Positions 48,665-59,358 are shown, numbered from the stretch's first letter. The stretch: 64,000 nt of DNA from Sergeia podlipaevii (GCA_030849805.1 JASANZ010002248.1:43375-107374), one strand, 5' to 3'. Numbers and translations: made by a program. The notes: generated from the letters alone by a model not told the origin.

Positions 48665-50542
48665 TCAAAGGCCAAGAGATGCCTTAGTAGGAAAACGCAA
48701 TCCCAATAGTTGTCTGCCGGTCACACCAAACTGCATCAGCACACTGTCAGAATCCTGAGATCGCGCACACTGGGTCGGTTTTGTGGTACCATAGCCCATC
48801 ACTCCGTTATCACCAGTGGGTAGTGGTGTGCTAGCACCCATTGCAGAACCCCAAACCGCTTGCGAACTGTAGGCAGAAAAAGGAAGCAGACGCCAAAACC
48901 AACGAACAAGAGGATTTTTGTGCTTGAACTCATCACTCTCCATCAACGCCTGGAAGTAACAGTAATGAAGCCGATCTTCACAGCACTCAGAGGCACCATC
49001 ATCGTGTGTGGATTGCTGCGCTGCTGCGATGCTATTTACCGCCCTGAGTAGCTCCTCCGGCACATACGCATCCCCGAATACTTGGAGAAGGTTTCTGCGC
49101 ACACCGATGTCGTACACATTCTTCGACATGAAGCGCTCCAGCGTCTTGGATCCATAGTGGTGCTTATTCCCGTCCATATCGGTGTCACCCCTATTCGTCT
49201 TTTTACTATGGTCACCGCTGCCATCATCCTCGTCGCTGCTAGTGGTGCAGCTCAAGCCATTAAGATTGTGTTCGCGTGCGTTATCGTTGATAACTACATC
49301 AATTGTGGTGATGTTGCGCCGAGCGTAGGTAAAGTGACGCACCAGCAGATAACTTGTCATAACGAAGAACAGCAGCGCTTCAAGATAGCACACAAAGACG
49401 CCAAAAAATGGAGGGCCAACATTGAGCTCCTCACGAAGCGTGTTACCAACGCCAAGACCTGTGTTAGAGAGAAGCTCCTTGTGCACGCCTCCATCAGGGC
49501 CTACCAGTTCCACCACTAAGGGACGCCTACCTAGGAGAATTTGGCTGTGCAGCTCCACAACGTAAACGCAGCAGGCAACCGTGAGGAGCGTAAGCACCCA
49601 CAAGGTAAGCAAAAAACTGTAGAGCAGCACTAAGAGATAGTTTTTGTAGTTGAAGAAGCCCACACACTGACCGAGCCACGGGCAATGATGGTCGTACTTC
49701 AAAATGCAGATGTTGCACCTACTACAGTGATGGGCACGGGGAGGCTTGTAAGCCACACACATGGGGCAGAAATGAAGATGATGGTTCCGCACGCTGGTGT
49801 AGCTGTTCGCTTGAGGATTGAAAAAAAATTGATCTGCACCACTACCCGCACGTCGCTCAGCGGCATCATCGCTCCCTCCCCCTTGTTCCTCCTCCTCAGC
49901 CCCTCTGCAATGAAATGTTTTTACACGGCGCCTATCAGAGGGTACCTTGTGTGTAACTGGGGGGTATAAGCCGACAGTACCGCCGCTGCTACCGCTTATT
50001 ACTACTGTCACTGGTGCTTCTAAACTGTCACTGTGTGCTTCCCCTTCAGTACTGTTCCCATTAATTGTGAGGAATGGTGGTGACAGCGGAAGTGGCTCGT
50101 AAAAGGTGTGAAGTGAAAGCTCTACACTCCGCCTGGCGCGTTGCTTGAAAGCAGCAGGAACACAGCCCGGAGGCACTCGCACTGCCATAACATACGCCCA
50201 TGTAGCCATGGCTAGCAACACTATTGAGATCCAGAATAGGGCCCATCCTCGCCAACTTACATAGTCCTGATGGGGGACCGAAAATGCGGTCTTTATTGAC
50301 ATGGAATGCTGCGGCAGATCGCGTAGCAACAGCGTCGTGTTGTAATCCGCCGCTTTTCCACCCCCAGAAATCCTTCTCCACCACTGGGCTGGCGCAGTCA
50401 GTAGCAGTTCAAGTGTGTGAGGAAACAGATAAACATAGTAGCTATGCACAGAGTACATCGTCACTAGTACTAGCGACGTGACAACAAATAAATCACCCAT
50501 CCCATGCTCGCTGCCACAACTGCAGCAGCAGCGGTTCGCCAT
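48665..50542 (-). CDS. DHHC-type protein S-palmitoyltransferase, 625 aa
   Basis: Attaches palmitate to Cys of membrane proteins. The Cys-rich domain at 254-303 has the full set ([20 protein letters not shown], then [20 protein letters not shown]), with DHHC at 284-287. Membrane segments lie at about 16-38, 98-122, 300-328 and 380-405, the standard four-span layout with the DHHC loop cytosolic. A TTID at 412-415 sits where the family's TTxE motif lies. N-terminal CCCSC (residues 5-9) could itself be acylated. The large loop between TM2 and DHHC (about 125-250) and the acidic tail are low in complexity. The ATG at 50542 (MANRCCC) is the first in frame; upstream the frame is open through a GA-rich leader but has no ATG. 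Confidence 0.93.
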   Translation of the reverse strand: MANRCCCSCGSEHGMGDLFVVTSLVLVTMYSVHSYYVYLFPHTLELLLTAPAQWWRRISGGGKAADYNTTLLLRDLPQHSMSIKTAFSVPHQDYVSWRGWALFWISIVLLAMATWAYVMAVRVPPGCVPAAFKQRARRSVELSLHTFYEPLPLSPPFLTINGNSTEGEAHSDSLEAPVTVVISGSSGGTVGLYPPVTHKVPSDRRRVKTFHCRGAEEEEQGGGSDDAAERRAGSGADQFFFNPQANSYTSVRNHHLHFCPMCVAYKPPRAHHCSRCNICILKYDHHCPWLGQCVGFFNYKNYLLVLLYSFLLTLWVLTLLTVACCVYVVELHSQILLGRRPLVVELVGPDGGVHKELLSNTGLGVGNTLREELNVGPPFFGVFVCYLEALLFFVMTSYLLVRHFTYARRNITTIDVVINDNAREHNLNGLSCTTSSDEDDGSGDHSKKTNRGDTDMDGNKHHYGSKTLERFMSKNVYDIGVRRNLLQVFGDAYVPEELLRAVNSIAAAQQSTHDDGASECCEDRLHYCYFQALMESDEFKHKNPLVRWFWRLLPFSAYSSQAVWGSAMGASTPLPTGDNGVMGYGTTKPTQCARSQDSDSVLMQFGVTGRQLLGLRFPTKASLGL

Positions 50543-51864
50543 CGACACTTCTTTTTGATCTCTCTCTCTCTCCCTCTCTCCCTCTCTATATATATATAAG
50601 ATAGCTGAGTACTTGTGCACAATAAAAGCTCCTCTTTCGGCTTGACGTATCACTACTACTGCTATATAAGTATAGGCGCAAGTGTTAAAGGTAGAGGTAG
50701 TCCCTTGCAAGTCTTTTTTTTAAGGAAAAAAACTCCTCTAGTAATAGTGGAAAATGCAAAACGGTGCCAACAACTACTATGCTCACTTTACCCGCTTATA
50801 GGGTAAGGGAAGAAAGATAATAATAAGAGTTTACTTTTCTTTTAAGTATATACCACACCCCCGCAACTTGAAACGTCCAAAAAAAAAAGGCGAAGGGTGA
50901 GAAGAAGCGATACAGAGAGTGTAATTTATTTTTGATCCTAAAGGAAAAGAAGAAAAAGAAAGTGATAAGTTTTGCTTTTCAGTGTGCTATGTAGAGGGGG
51001 GCTGGACAAAAAGGAAAAAAAAAAAGAGTTAGAAAGGGAAAATAAAAGAGATGCGAAAAGGCTAGGCGCAGGTAATCACTATGACAGTAATCAAACCCAT
51101 CGCGTCAGTGAGATTCAACAAACACGCCATGTTACACCAAAGGTAATGTGGACACCTCATATTCGGCATAGCCTTTCCATTTGGCTATCGTCATTCTTCG
51201 CTTCTATCAGTTTGTATTGAAACAAAGCAAAAACGCGGTAAAATCTTTCACTTTTTCCTTTAAAAAAAAGAAAAAAAAAGGAGAACTCTTATGTTGTCGT
51301 TTTTTCATGCAACAGTGTCTCTTTGTTTCCAAAAGTGCTGATGAGTGCCTTTCACAGTTCATTACTGCAAATCCTTGCATCTGCTTTTCTTTTTTTTTTT
51401 TTTTTAAAGAAAAGGAAAACCGTATAGGATGAACGTAGACTGAGATCAACGAAAACAACAACAAAAAAAGTGTCGCTAACCTATATATGCGTATGTGTTA
51501 CCTTCCTTGCAAAAATTTTATTGCGATCATAGAAAAATGTTTATCTTTAAAATTTTCTGGCGAAGCTTTCCATTTTGCAAGACGTAAGGAGCGAATATTA
51601 TTACACTCTTACTTTCTCAAACATCGTAAAAGAGACATGTCTTTCCTGTTTCCGCGTGTGTGTGTGTGAATTTATGGCCACAGGTACGCGCATACGGGGC
51701 ACATATATAGTCGAAATACACCCACGTGCTTTCTGTTAAATGAACCTTTACACAGTTGCACGTGAGATTTTCTCTTCCTTAGAAATATCTCGTCAAAAGT
51801 AAAGTTGAAACACGTAGTAGTTCACCATCAAAGCAAAGTTACGTATGGTATTTCTTCTCATAAC
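50543..51864. other. Intergenic spacer of about 1.3 kb
   Basis: 3' UTR of the ADAT1-like gene and leader of the DHHC gene. It has a CT microsatellite at 50554-50588 and an unusually long plus-strand T-run at about 51387-51406. No gene seen. Confidence 0.55.
50713..50731 (-). other. Predicted spliced-leader acceptor for the DHHC gene
   Basis: Minus strand: TTTTTTTCC, then AAAAAAAAG with the AG at 50714-50713. The leader is about 170 nt and includes the GA-repeat at about 50554-50588. Confidence 0.4.
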
Positions 51865-53826
51865 TCATATCGGGGCTACCTGGTGCCTAAACTTTTTCCG
51901 CACCCATAGAAGAGCATGTGGCAGCAGCGCATCAGCAGTACCAGCAATACCATCAGTACTAGCAGTCGCTAGCCAGAGCGGCATGCTCCCTCCCTCCACC
52001 TCATTCCCTACAACGCTTGGTATCTGGGAGTAGGCATCAAGCATGGGAACCCAGACTTGCAAGAACGCAGCCGCTGCATCACCAGTCTCAAAACCATGCA
52101 GTTTCTCTCTTAACTGCGCCGTCGCCATCACAGCTAAAGTGGCCTTTGAAAAAAGTGAGACAAGAAGAACATGTGAGGCCATCCAAGCGCGAGAAAGAGG
52201 AAACCTGGCAGACAGGCGAAACCCTTCAGCAGCCACATCCTCAAGACACAACGCCACATGTCCTTCACGCGCTTTTAGCATTGAGGTGTGGACCACACTA
52301 GAAAAAAGTTTTTGAAGTGACTTGACACTCGCGCCTTGAGGGAGGCCCGCTTTGGTGTTGAGTACACAGGACGTAGTAGGCGTAGACAAGGCGGACAACA
52401 AGGACTGTGACGCAGTATTGCTTGACCTAATGCATTCCGCGAGCCATGTCAGTGAAACAGAACTTGCTTTGGGAAAAGCGGTCATATCCCTCATACTGAT
52501 GTCTCTGGTCCGCTTTGTTCCAACGTGCTCCTTCGTCAAGACACTTTGAGGAGTGGTGCTGGCACGATACACAGTCGACATCCATGCACCCCTCGAGAGA
52601 CAGCTGTCGCCGTCAAAGCACAAAGCATTAGCAGCAATAGGTAGATTCGTAACAAGCTCGTTCACATCAAAGACGCTTACTTGAGGGAGCAATACCTCTG
52701 TAGATCCCATATATGGTGGCTGAAGTCGTGAGAGATACCCCCCACGCGCACGCAGTGCAGCCAAGGCGGAGACAGTGCTGATACAGCGTGACATGGCGCC
52801 GCCACTGCTCAGATTGACTTGCGCCACGTGCACCGCGGTGATGCGTATTGGAGCCCTAAATAGCATAGATCGCCGTCGTCCCTGAAGTCCGAGCGTGCAC
52901 CAGCGCCACAGCTTGTCCGTGCACGACATATTTAAGTTGACGCGACCCTTCCCTGGCTTTACACGTGCGCAATGACAGAACGCAGGGTCCGCGTCCTGTG
53001 AGCAAAAGTGCTCGCCCAAGCAGTGTCCTTCCACTAGTGAGGAGGAAGATGGAGCGGCCTGAGGTCCTTCCGCGGCGGTGCAGCCGCCACCATCACTGCA
53101 GCTTTTCTCCTTTTCGGTATCGGCCAACGCCGGTGACAGTGCACCATTAGGCGTCCTTAATATCAGTCGGCCGCTCGGCCTTCCAGGGCAAACCGCACTA
53201 GTCATGGAGCCACACATCCACTCGGTGCACACAAGATGCACCTGCACCCCTTCACGAAGCCCAAAGGCCCTATCAACTACTGTTGTCCGTTCAGCAGACG
53301 AACGTGATGAAGGCAAGTTAGCCTGAACAAACGGATGATAAGACAAAGAAGAAGAAAGCCCGTCTTCAGCCGCGTCAGCTGACGCTGCTGCAAGAGCTTC
53401 AGCAGCACTCAGAAGAAAGGCGACGAAACCACGACGCGCCATTACCTCCGCGTGACCATCAAGCAACCGAAAGGCATCACTGCCGTCCACTTCGGAAACA
53501 TATCCTACACATCGTGTTCCGCTTCCTAGAGATACACATAAAAATCTATTCTCACCGTGTGGGCAATGTCCTTTGCCATCGCCGCCGCTACTACATGAGC
53601 AGCTAAGTACAATACCAGCTACCACAGCGGCCGGCAGCGTCGCCGTACCTTCAGTGTCCTCGCCCATATTGTCAACTGTATTTCCCTTTGTTCTGCGGTC
53701 ATGACAAGCTCGCAGAAGTTGTGGCCACGGAGCGGGCTGAGCAATGACTGCACGTTGTAGGGCATCTTGCGGAGAGCTCCCCCAAAGATGAAGCGGAGCA
53801 ACTTGTGCGTGGGGCAAGCCACTCAT
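51865..53826 (-). CDS. ADAT1: tRNA-specific adenosine deaminase, ADAT1/TAD1-like, 653 aa
   Basis: Expected to convert A37 to inosine in tRNA-Ala. It has the ADAR/ADAT1 deaminase signature: DGHAEVMARRGFVAFLL (catalytic Glu and zinc His, about 118-134), a second zinc Cys in CTEWMCGSMTSA (about 203-214), and the third in RVNLNMSCTDKLWRWCTLGL (about 297-316), matching 'SMSCSDKIARWNVLG'. Inositol-hexakisphosphate-binding positions cannot be judged by eye. The usual PCG around the second Cys reads MCG here. An insert of about 70 residues separates the second and third Cys. The C-terminal 180 residues are helical and include an LPLSRAWMASHVLLV segment typical of the deaminase C-terminus. The ATG at 53826 is the first after a CT-rich tract and AG near 54022. 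Confidence 0.85.
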   Translation of the reverse strand: MSGLPHAQVAPLHLWGSSPQDALQRAVIAQPAPWPQLLRACHDRRTKGNTVDNMGEDTEGTATLPAAVVAGIVLSCSCSSGGDGKGHCPHGENRFLCVSLGSGTRCVGYVSEVDGSDAFRLLDGHAEVMARRGFVAFLLSAAEALAAASADAAEDGLSSSLSYHPFVQANLPSSRSSAERTTVVDRAFGLREGVQVHLVCTEWMCGSMTSAVCPGRPSGRLILRTPNGALSPALADTEKEKSCSDGGGCTAAEGPQAAPSSSSLVEGHCLGEHFCSQDADPAFCHCARVKPGKGRVNLNMSCTDKLWRWCTLGLQGRRRSMLFRAPIRITAVHVAQVNLSSGGAMSRCISTVSALAALRARGGYLSRLQPPYMGSTEVLLPQVSVFDVNELVTNLPIAANALCFDGDSCLSRGAWMSTVYRASTTPQSVLTKEHVGTKRTRDISMRDMTAFPKASSVSLTWLAECIRSSNTASQSLLSALSTPTTSCVLNTKAGLPQGASVKSLQKLFSSVVHTSMLKAREGHVALCLEDVAAEGFRLSARFPLSRAWMASHVLLVSLFSKATLAVMATAQLREKLHGFETGDAAAAFLQVWVPMLDAYSQIPSVVGNEVEGGSMPLWLATASTDGIAGTADALLPHALLWVRKKFRHQVAPI

Positions 53827-54743
53827 CGTGTTAGCGTAGAGACTGGATATATATGTGTGTGTGTGTGTTTTCGCACACGGTCAACACCAGTTGTCAAGAT
53901 GTAAATATATCTGCGCAGAATAAAGACTGTTTCAAAAAGAGTTGGAGGAGTCAATGGCAAAATGGCGGTGTCTTAGGTTTTGTTGCTACTAAACATAGTT
54001 TCCCTCTCTTTGTAGCACGTTCTGGACATGCGCATTGTTTGTGGAGAAGGATATTGAAAAGAAAAAGAGAGAGAGAGAGAGAGAAAAAAAAAAAAAGTGG
54101 CAATGAGATGGGAGTAGAACATATCACACATATATATCGAAAATCAACGTGTGTCAAAAAATGATGGCAGTAGTAAAGATGTACCTATAATATTTCAGTT
54201 TTTTCATCCAAGCATAATGCTGCGATATCAAACCACGTGACAACATGCATAAAAACACAATGCACATGTATGGCTTTCAATCAGCAGAAATGATAATAGT
54301 AAAAGTGCCTCCTACGATCTTCAGTAAGGTTCGCTCGCAGTTGATATATATGTGTGTGTGTGAGCGTGCGCACAACATATAGCAAGAACCACGGCTATAC
54401 GTTTATATGAACACACACACACATATATATACACAAAAGAACGCACGTAACAAAGCTGGTTTATATTTCACTGATAAAAATAAAAAAATAACAATAGTAA
54501 TAATAAAGAAAAGAAGCAAAGGAGAAATAGATCTTTAAAAGTGGATAATGCTGCGGTAATTCTGTCCTTCCTCCGCCAATCTCTATCACTTTTGCGGCGG
54601 TAGAAGCCGATGTGCGGCGATACTGTACCAGTTTTTTTTTTTTCTCTCTCTCTCTCTCTTTCTTTCTCTCCTTCCATATCATATGTTGCCATTGCTGAAA
54701 AAGGAAAGAAAAAGAAAAGTGATGGGTGGCTGCACTGCGTGCT
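53827..54743. other. Intergenic spacer of about 0.9 kb
   Basis: 3' UTR of TDR1 and leader of the ADAT1-like gene. (TG)n near 54350, (CA)n near 54412, GA-repeat near 54066. No gene seen. Confidence 0.6.
54022..54096 (-). other. Possible spliced-leader acceptor for the ADAT1-like gene
   Basis: Minus strand: 14 T, then a CT repeat, then a pyrimidine-rich stretch; the first AG is at 54023-54022, about 195 nt before the ATG. Two ATGs lie just upstream of this AG and would be spliced away. Confidence 0.45.
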
Positions 54744-56087
54744 TTACTTCTTCGCCTTCGCCTTAGACCTCTCCAGGTACTCCTTTGGATCCACAAAGAT
54801 ACCCTTCGCCTCCTCGCTGGCAAGGCCAGCTTCAAGAAGCTTGGCCAAGAGTTGGAAGTCAGCAAACACGTCATAGCCGTTGGTCATCTCCGGCGTGTAG
54901 GCACGCGCGCGAACGAGCATAGGGAGCAGTGCGATATCGCCAGCATTCATTTGATTGCCGCCGTGGAAGGGGCCCTTGCCCTCATTGAATGGAGATTCCT
55001 TCAGCGCCTTCTCGACCTGCCCCGCAGCCCACACAAGCTCCTCCTTAGCCTCCTTGTCCTCGGAGTTGTAAGCGAGACCGTACATAGCACTCGTGAAATG
55101 CCCCGCAACAGTGGTAAAGTAGTTCACGGCATACTCATCATCCGCGTTGCCAACCGGCACAAGCTTGCGCTCACCAGGAAAGGCAGCGTCCACGTAGTGA
55201 ACAATGAGCTGGCTCTCGTGCACAGGCTCGCCGCTCGGGGTCACCAAAGTGGGAACTGTCTCGCGAGAGTTGATGTTCCGGTACCATTCCGGCTGATTAG
55301 GCAGCTCAATGTCCACCCAAAAGGGCGTGAACTTCTTCGCCGCGCACGCAAGACGAGCACGATCGACAAAGGGGCAGTACTTGTTACCATATAGCACATA
55401 CCCACCCTTGGCGCCGGCCATCGGGGCGGACTCAGGCACAAAGGCACTGTAGAACTTCACGTACTCAGCCGCAGTGATGCTTGTGTCCCGGACAGACGGA
55501 CGGTTCTTACCAGCCGCCCACAACGCCTTCAGATGCGGCGCGCGCGCAAAGAGGTCGTAGCCAGTGTAGTACATGAGTGAGTGCTTAAAGCGGATCAGAA
55601 ACGGAAGCACCGCAACGTCAGCCATTGTGAAAGTGTTGTCAAAGTAGTAAGGCCCAGTGGTCTGATTCTCAGCGACAATGTTGTCGATGTAGACGCAGTT
55701 ATCGTCGAGAAACTTGCGCTTCTCCGCGTTAAAAGGATCACGAAGAACGGCGTAGCAAGCACCAATCAAATCACTCATCTGACTGAGAAAGAACTCAATA
55801 CGGTGGCGCTGATACGGGGTGCTGCCCATCAGAGAGCCAGCCGCGTTGCTGCCAACACCGTCAAAATACTGTGCGATAAGATTGGATTCAAACACAAGCT
55901 TCGAGCCGTCCACCTGAAGAGTGGGAACTGTCTCATTGGGATTGATCTTTTTGTACCAGTCAGGCATGTCGCCAAGGACGATGGGAACGTACTCGTACGC
56001 AATGCCCTTCTCCTTTGCCGCAATCTCGGCGCGGTGGCAGTAGGGGCACGCCTTGGAGGCAAACAACTTCATTGCACGAGTGGCCAT
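54744..56087 (-). CDS. TDR1: Thiol-dependent reductase 1 (tandem GST/thioredoxin-fold), 447 aa
   Basis: A cytosolic trypanothione/glutathione-linked reductase and transferase, related to Leishmania TDR1 and T. cruzi Tc52. Two glutathione-transferase-like modules sit in tandem: residues 1-220 with LFASKACPYCHRAEIAAKEK (CPYC at 14-17) and NETVPTLQVDGSKLVFES, and residues 228-447 with LYGNKYCPFVDRARLACAAK (CPFV at 238-241) and RETVPTLVTPSGEPVHES. Each has a following helical GST C-domain. The length matches the family (about 450). The second module has lost the resolving Cys. Ends in a Lys/Ala-rich tail. The ATG at 56087 lies about 65 nt after an acceptor (CTACCCACTTACCAG). In Leishmania this enzyme has been linked to metalloid drug handling; that is family knowledge, not seen here. 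Confidence 0.93.
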   Translation of the reverse strand: MATRAMKLFASKACPYCHRAEIAAKEKGIAYEYVPIVLGDMPDWYKKINPNETVPTLQVDGSKLVFESNLIAQYFDGVGSNAAGSLMGSTPYQRHRIEFFLSQMSDLIGACYAVLRDPFNAEKRKFLDDNCVYIDNIVAENQTTGPYYFDNTFTMADVAVLPFLIRFKHSLMYYTGYDLFARAPHLKALWAAGKNRPSVRDTSITAAEYVKFYSAFVPESAPMAGAKGGYVLYGNKYCPFVDRARLACAAKKFTPFWVDIELPNQPEWYRNINSRETVPTLVTPSGEPVHESQLIVHYVDAAFPGERKLVPVGNADDEYAVNYFTTVAGHFTSAMYGLAYNSEDKEAKEELVWAAGQVEKALKESPFNEGKGPFHGGNQMNAGDIALLPMLVRARAYTPEMTNGYDVFADFQLLAKLLEAGLASEEAKGIFVDPKEYLERSKAKAKK

Positions 56088-56504
56088 GTATGTATGTATA
56101 TATGTGTACTTCGTTCAATGCGCTTGTGTTCAAGAAGTGGAGCAGTGTCCTGCTGGTAAGTGGGTAGAAAAAAAAATTGCACTCAATAAATCCAAAGCAA
56201 CTGAGGAAAATTAATATGAACGATGAAAAGGAAAAAAAAAATCAATGACGTATCTAAGAGTGATAGAGCACAGGTGTAGAGTGTCCTTAGCAACAAATGG
56301 AGAAAAAAAATGTGAGGGAGAAGCAGATCGTTCATACTCTGAAGCCGTAACACTGATTTCTCTTCTATTTTGAAAAAAAAAAAATTGATCTTTTGTTGCT
56401 GTTTAAATATACTTGTGAATAGTTCTTATCGTTTTCCTTTGTATACGCAATAGTCTCACGCGTGAACAGAGAAGCAGAGAGAGAAAAATAGCATCACCTT
56501 TTTG
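56088..56504. other. Intergenic spacer
   Basis: 3' UTR of the 347-residue gene and leader of TDR1. Poly-A runs near 56230 and 56372. No gene seen. Confidence 0.6.
56153..56176 (-). other. Predicted spliced-leader acceptor for TDR1
   Basis: Minus strand: T-run of nine or ten, then CTACCCACTTACCAG with the AG at 56154-56153. Confidence 0.6.
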
Positions 56505-57548
56505 TTACATTGGGCACCCTCGGTCAGAGTCTTGCAACCTCCGCAGCAGTGTTTCAGCAAGGTATTGCTCCTGCATCGGGCTCAGCCGAGCATCTAGTGG
56601 AGTGCCGCTAAAGTGTGCAGACAAGAGAGCACAGTCACGCGTAGACAGCATGGACTCTTGCATCGTCCGCCACAGCCTCAAGTTCGCGGTTTGGTCTTGC
56701 AAGTAGCCCGGGGTCGGTGTCACAGCAGCAACATAGTCCGCACTCTTCGTTGGGTTCACCGTCCATAAAGCTGCGGTGAAGACGGTAAGGGGTACCAGAT
56801 GATGCCGGAGCCGCGCCTCTTCCTCGCCAGTGAAGGTTGCGCGAGGCCCCACGGCATCCCCAACGCCGATGGACAACGTGTTATGTGGCCCTGGAGGGGT
56901 AAACTGGGAGAGGGCGTCTTCGGGGATGCGAGCAGCAACAGCGCTGCGGCTGCGGCTGCAGCCCTCGTCCTCTTTTGCTCTTCCCTGCAGCGTGTCAGAT
57001 GTAGACTGACGCACAATGCCAAACGGAAGGTCTGGCGCGGCTCGCACAAAAAGTACGTTTGCACGAGACAAGTGCCTGTGCGCACGCGCCACACGCTCGA
57101 TAGACTCCGCCTGGAAAGAATATGGAACATGCGGCACCAGCAGAGCTGTGCGCGACGGCTCCTGAAAATCACCGAGTAGCAGACGATCGCACCACAAGCC
57201 CATATAATCTGGAACCCGATCCGAATCCCATGTCTGCGGATTGCGTAGAGCCTCAGAGCCGCTTGCGACGCCCCTTTTACCCTTTCCTTTCGTAGCTATG
57301 CAATCTGTATAGGCAGCATAACTGCGCCTCGCCCGTCCTTTTGCATCACGGCCGTGCAGACGGTTACTGTCGGGGTCATGTATGTCGCTTGGTGCGGGCA
57401 TGCACCGATGTAAAAGTGACTGCGCAACCCGCGTAGCAACCGCACCGCGACAGTCGAGAGAGCGCTTATCTGCATACCCAAGGCAGACGATGAGCTTCTG
57501 AATACGCGTCCGCGCTAAGGATACCTCGAGGCGTTTCGTACTGTTCAT
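56505..57548 (-). CDS. Orphan protein, 347 aa
   Basis: No family recognised. Basic, soluble, without membrane segments or known motifs. The N-terminus (MNSTKRLEVSLARTRIQKLI) is amphipathic and basic. The central part contains SRTALLVPHVPYSFQAESIE and VARAHRHLSRANVLFVRAAP (about 133-170), which look like ordered strand/helix elements; the C-terminal third is helical (LSPMQEQYLAETLLRRL). Gene status is supported by codon composition and by a candidate acceptor (CTTTAG, 57601-57600) about 51 nt before the ATG. A mitochondrial role is possible from the basic N-terminus, but this is speculation. Confidence 0.7.
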   Translation of the reverse strand: MNSTKRLEVSLARTRIQKLIVCLGYADKRSLDCRGAVATRVAQSLLHRCMPAPSDIHDPDSNRLHGRDAKGRARRSYAAYTDCIATKGKGKRGVASGSEALRNPQTWDSDRVPDYMGLWCDRLLLGDFQEPSRTALLVPHVPYSFQAESIERVARAHRHLSRANVLFVRAAPDLPFGIVRQSTSDTLQGRAKEDEGCSRSRSAVAARIPEDALSQFTPPGPHNTLSIGVGDAVGPRATFTGEEEARLRHHLVPLTVFTAALWTVNPTKSADYVAAVTPTPGYLQDQTANLRLWRTMQESMLSTRDCALLSAHFSGTPLDARLSPMQEQYLAETLLRRLQDSDRGCPM

Positions 57549-58045
57549 CGCATATGTATAAAAAAAGACGAATGAAAGAAAAAGAGAAAAGAACGATTAC
57601 TAAAGTGAGGTAAGAGAGATACCCTTTTTTCCTTCCCTACTCTTGTGCCTTGAATAAATGCATATATAGACAAATTAGCGTTTTGAAAGAAAGAAAGCGG
57701 TGTGTTTGAACAACAAAAAAAAAGGGAAAAAACACATGATCAATTACAACAATAATCGTAGTAAAGGAAATCTTTAACACAAACGCGTGTTGCGGCTGCC
57801 ATTGAGTCTAGTTATTTCTACCAAACGTTATTCTCTGTAATGTGAACATAGATGCAAGTGCAAGTGCATGTGCATGTGTACCCCCTAAGGAATCCTCTTA
57901 CTCTAACTAAAGAGAGCCCCAGTACATATACACAAACACACACACACACACATGCATGCACATGCACATTCATTTTTCTCACCTTCTGCCAAGAAACATA
58001 TATAAACAAAAATAAAACACAATCACGTCAGCCCCTCGCTCTCAC
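57549..58045. other. Intergenic spacer
   Basis: 3' UTR of RGG2 and leader of the 347-residue gene. (CA)n near 57934 and CATG-rich repeats near 57852-57878. No gene seen. Confidence 0.6.
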
Positions 58046-58984
58046 TCAGGCAGCGGAGGAGGGAGTTGCAGAAGAGGATGAGGAAGAAGCTGAGGAGCTA
58101 CTAGCGGCACTGCCTTCTTGTTCTTTCGCCAGCTCCCGTCGCGCTTGTTCTGCTTCTTCCTTTCTAGCTCGCAGCTGGGCCTCGCGTGCTTCACGGATCT
58201 TCTTACGAGTGTTCATAAGCACCGTATCCTCCCTATCCTCTCTCATAAAAATTGTCGCCCCTTCCAACTCAGAAGCCTGCAATTCTGCAATGGCACGTGC
58301 GGCGTCCTCTGGTGTCGTAAACTCAGCCACAGCGCGGCCACTAGAAAAAACCCTGCAGAACGTGACTTCACCAGCCTGCCTCAAGTGGTCCTTCAGTGTG
58401 TGCCATGTCGTCTCGTCAGCGAGTCCAGTGATCTGCACCCGCTGTCCCACAAGTTTTTTCACTCCGTCAATCTCTACTTCCACTGCTGTCAAAGAGAGAG
58501 GGTCAACGCGGCGGACAGGCGGGGTAAAACTTGGCGGTGCCGCGCTCCAGGCGTCCTCATCCGTCGTCATGGGTTTGCCCCAGCCACTGCCATCATCCCT
58601 CTCACCACCGCTGGTGTTTCCCCACCCCCCGCCACCTCCCCTTTTTCGATCACGGCGCTGAGGCGGTGGCTGCTGGCGGCCTTGACGAAAGTTACCACGT
58701 CCACGCTCGCGTCCGCCAGTTCGAGACCCCTTCCAGCCTCCGTCGTCTCCACCCCACTGCTGGCCACTACTTCCCCATCCACCGCCGCCGCCACCGCCGC
58801 TGCCACCCCAGCCCTCACTAGCATTGCTGCTTCCCCACCCACCAGCAGAAGAGCTGCCAGCGCCACCGCCGCTGCCTCCGCTGCTTGAGCTGCCACCCCA
58901 CCCGCCAGCGCTTGAGCTGCTGCCCCAGCCCTGTAGAACAACAGCCGTACCTCGCACGAACAGAAGAGCCGAGCGACGCAACAT
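58046..58984 (-). CDS. RGG2: RGG2-like mitochondrial RNA-editing factor (RESC component), 312 aa
   Basis: In T. brucei, RGG2 (RESC13) is part of the RNA-editing substrate-binding complex and promotes progression of U-insertion/deletion editing of mitochondrial mRNAs. The layout matches: a mitochondrial-type start (MLRRSALLFVRG), a Gly-rich domain with many GWG repeats and RG motifs at about 18-136, an RRM at about 181-250 (RNP2-like QRVQITGL at 181-188, RNP1-like GRAVAEFT at 216-223), and a charged helix (255-292) before a Ser-rich tail. The combination of GWG/RG repeats with a C-terminal RRM is distinctive. The ATG at 58984 gives the presequence; the frame is open further upstream but there encodes Phe/Tyr/Ile-rich translated spacer and has no ATG that makes sense. 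Confidence 0.85.
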   Translation of the reverse strand: MLRRSALLFVRGTAVVLQGWGSSSSAGGWGGSSSSGGSGGGAGSSSAGGWGSSNASEGWGGSGGGGGGGWGSSGQQWGGDDGGWKGSRTGGRERGRGNFRQGRQQPPPQRRDRKRGGGGGWGNTSGGERDDGSGWGKPMTTDEDAWSAAPPSFTPPVRRVDPLSLTAVEVEIDGVKKLVGQRVQITGLADETTWHTLKDHLRQAGEVTFCRVFSSGRAVAEFTTPEDAARAIAELQASELEGATIFMREDREDTVLMNTRKKIREAREAQLRARKEEAEQARRELAKEQEGSAASSSSASSSSSSATPSSAA

Positions 58985-59354
58985 GAAGTGAGAAGAAGGA
59001 AAAAAAAACTTGAGCTGCTGATAAACTATATATATATATATATATGTATGTATATATGTATAACGATAATGAGATGTTTTATATAATAATAATAATCGGA
59101 TGCTTGCGTGGTATCCACCAACTTTTCTTTTGCTTTTTTTTGACTGCCGTTCTTCTTTGAATTTTCTTGTTTTTTCTTTTTTCTTCGTTCTTGAAGCTGT
59201 GCAACTCCCTTGCTTAAGAGCAGCAGCAAAAGTTTTCGGAAAGAGAATGAAGGATGCAAAAAAAAAAAGAGGAAAAGAAAATAATGAGAGAAAAAAAAGC
59301 TGTGGAAACAAAGCAAAAAAGAAGGATAGGATAGTGCGCCAAACCTTGTGATCT

Positions 59355-59358
<4 letters not shown>

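Noticed and set aside
50543..50710. 56-codon N-terminal extension of the DHHC protein
   Set aside because: It starts at TTG and encodes a GA-repeat leader (Arg/Glu run); the first ATG is at 50542.
54726..55394. 222-codon plus-strand frame
   Set aside because: Antisense to TDR1, whose two catalytic modules are unmistakable.
58118..58888. 256-codon plus-strand frame rich in Ala/Ser/Thr
   Set aside because: Antisense to the Gly-rich and RRM regions of RGG2; its composition reflects the GC-rich repeats of the real gene.
58985..59311. N-terminal extension of RGG2 by 109 codons
   Set aside because: It begins at a doubtful start, is Phe/Tyr/Ile/Lys-rich translated spacer with TA microsatellite, and would bury the mitochondrial presequence.
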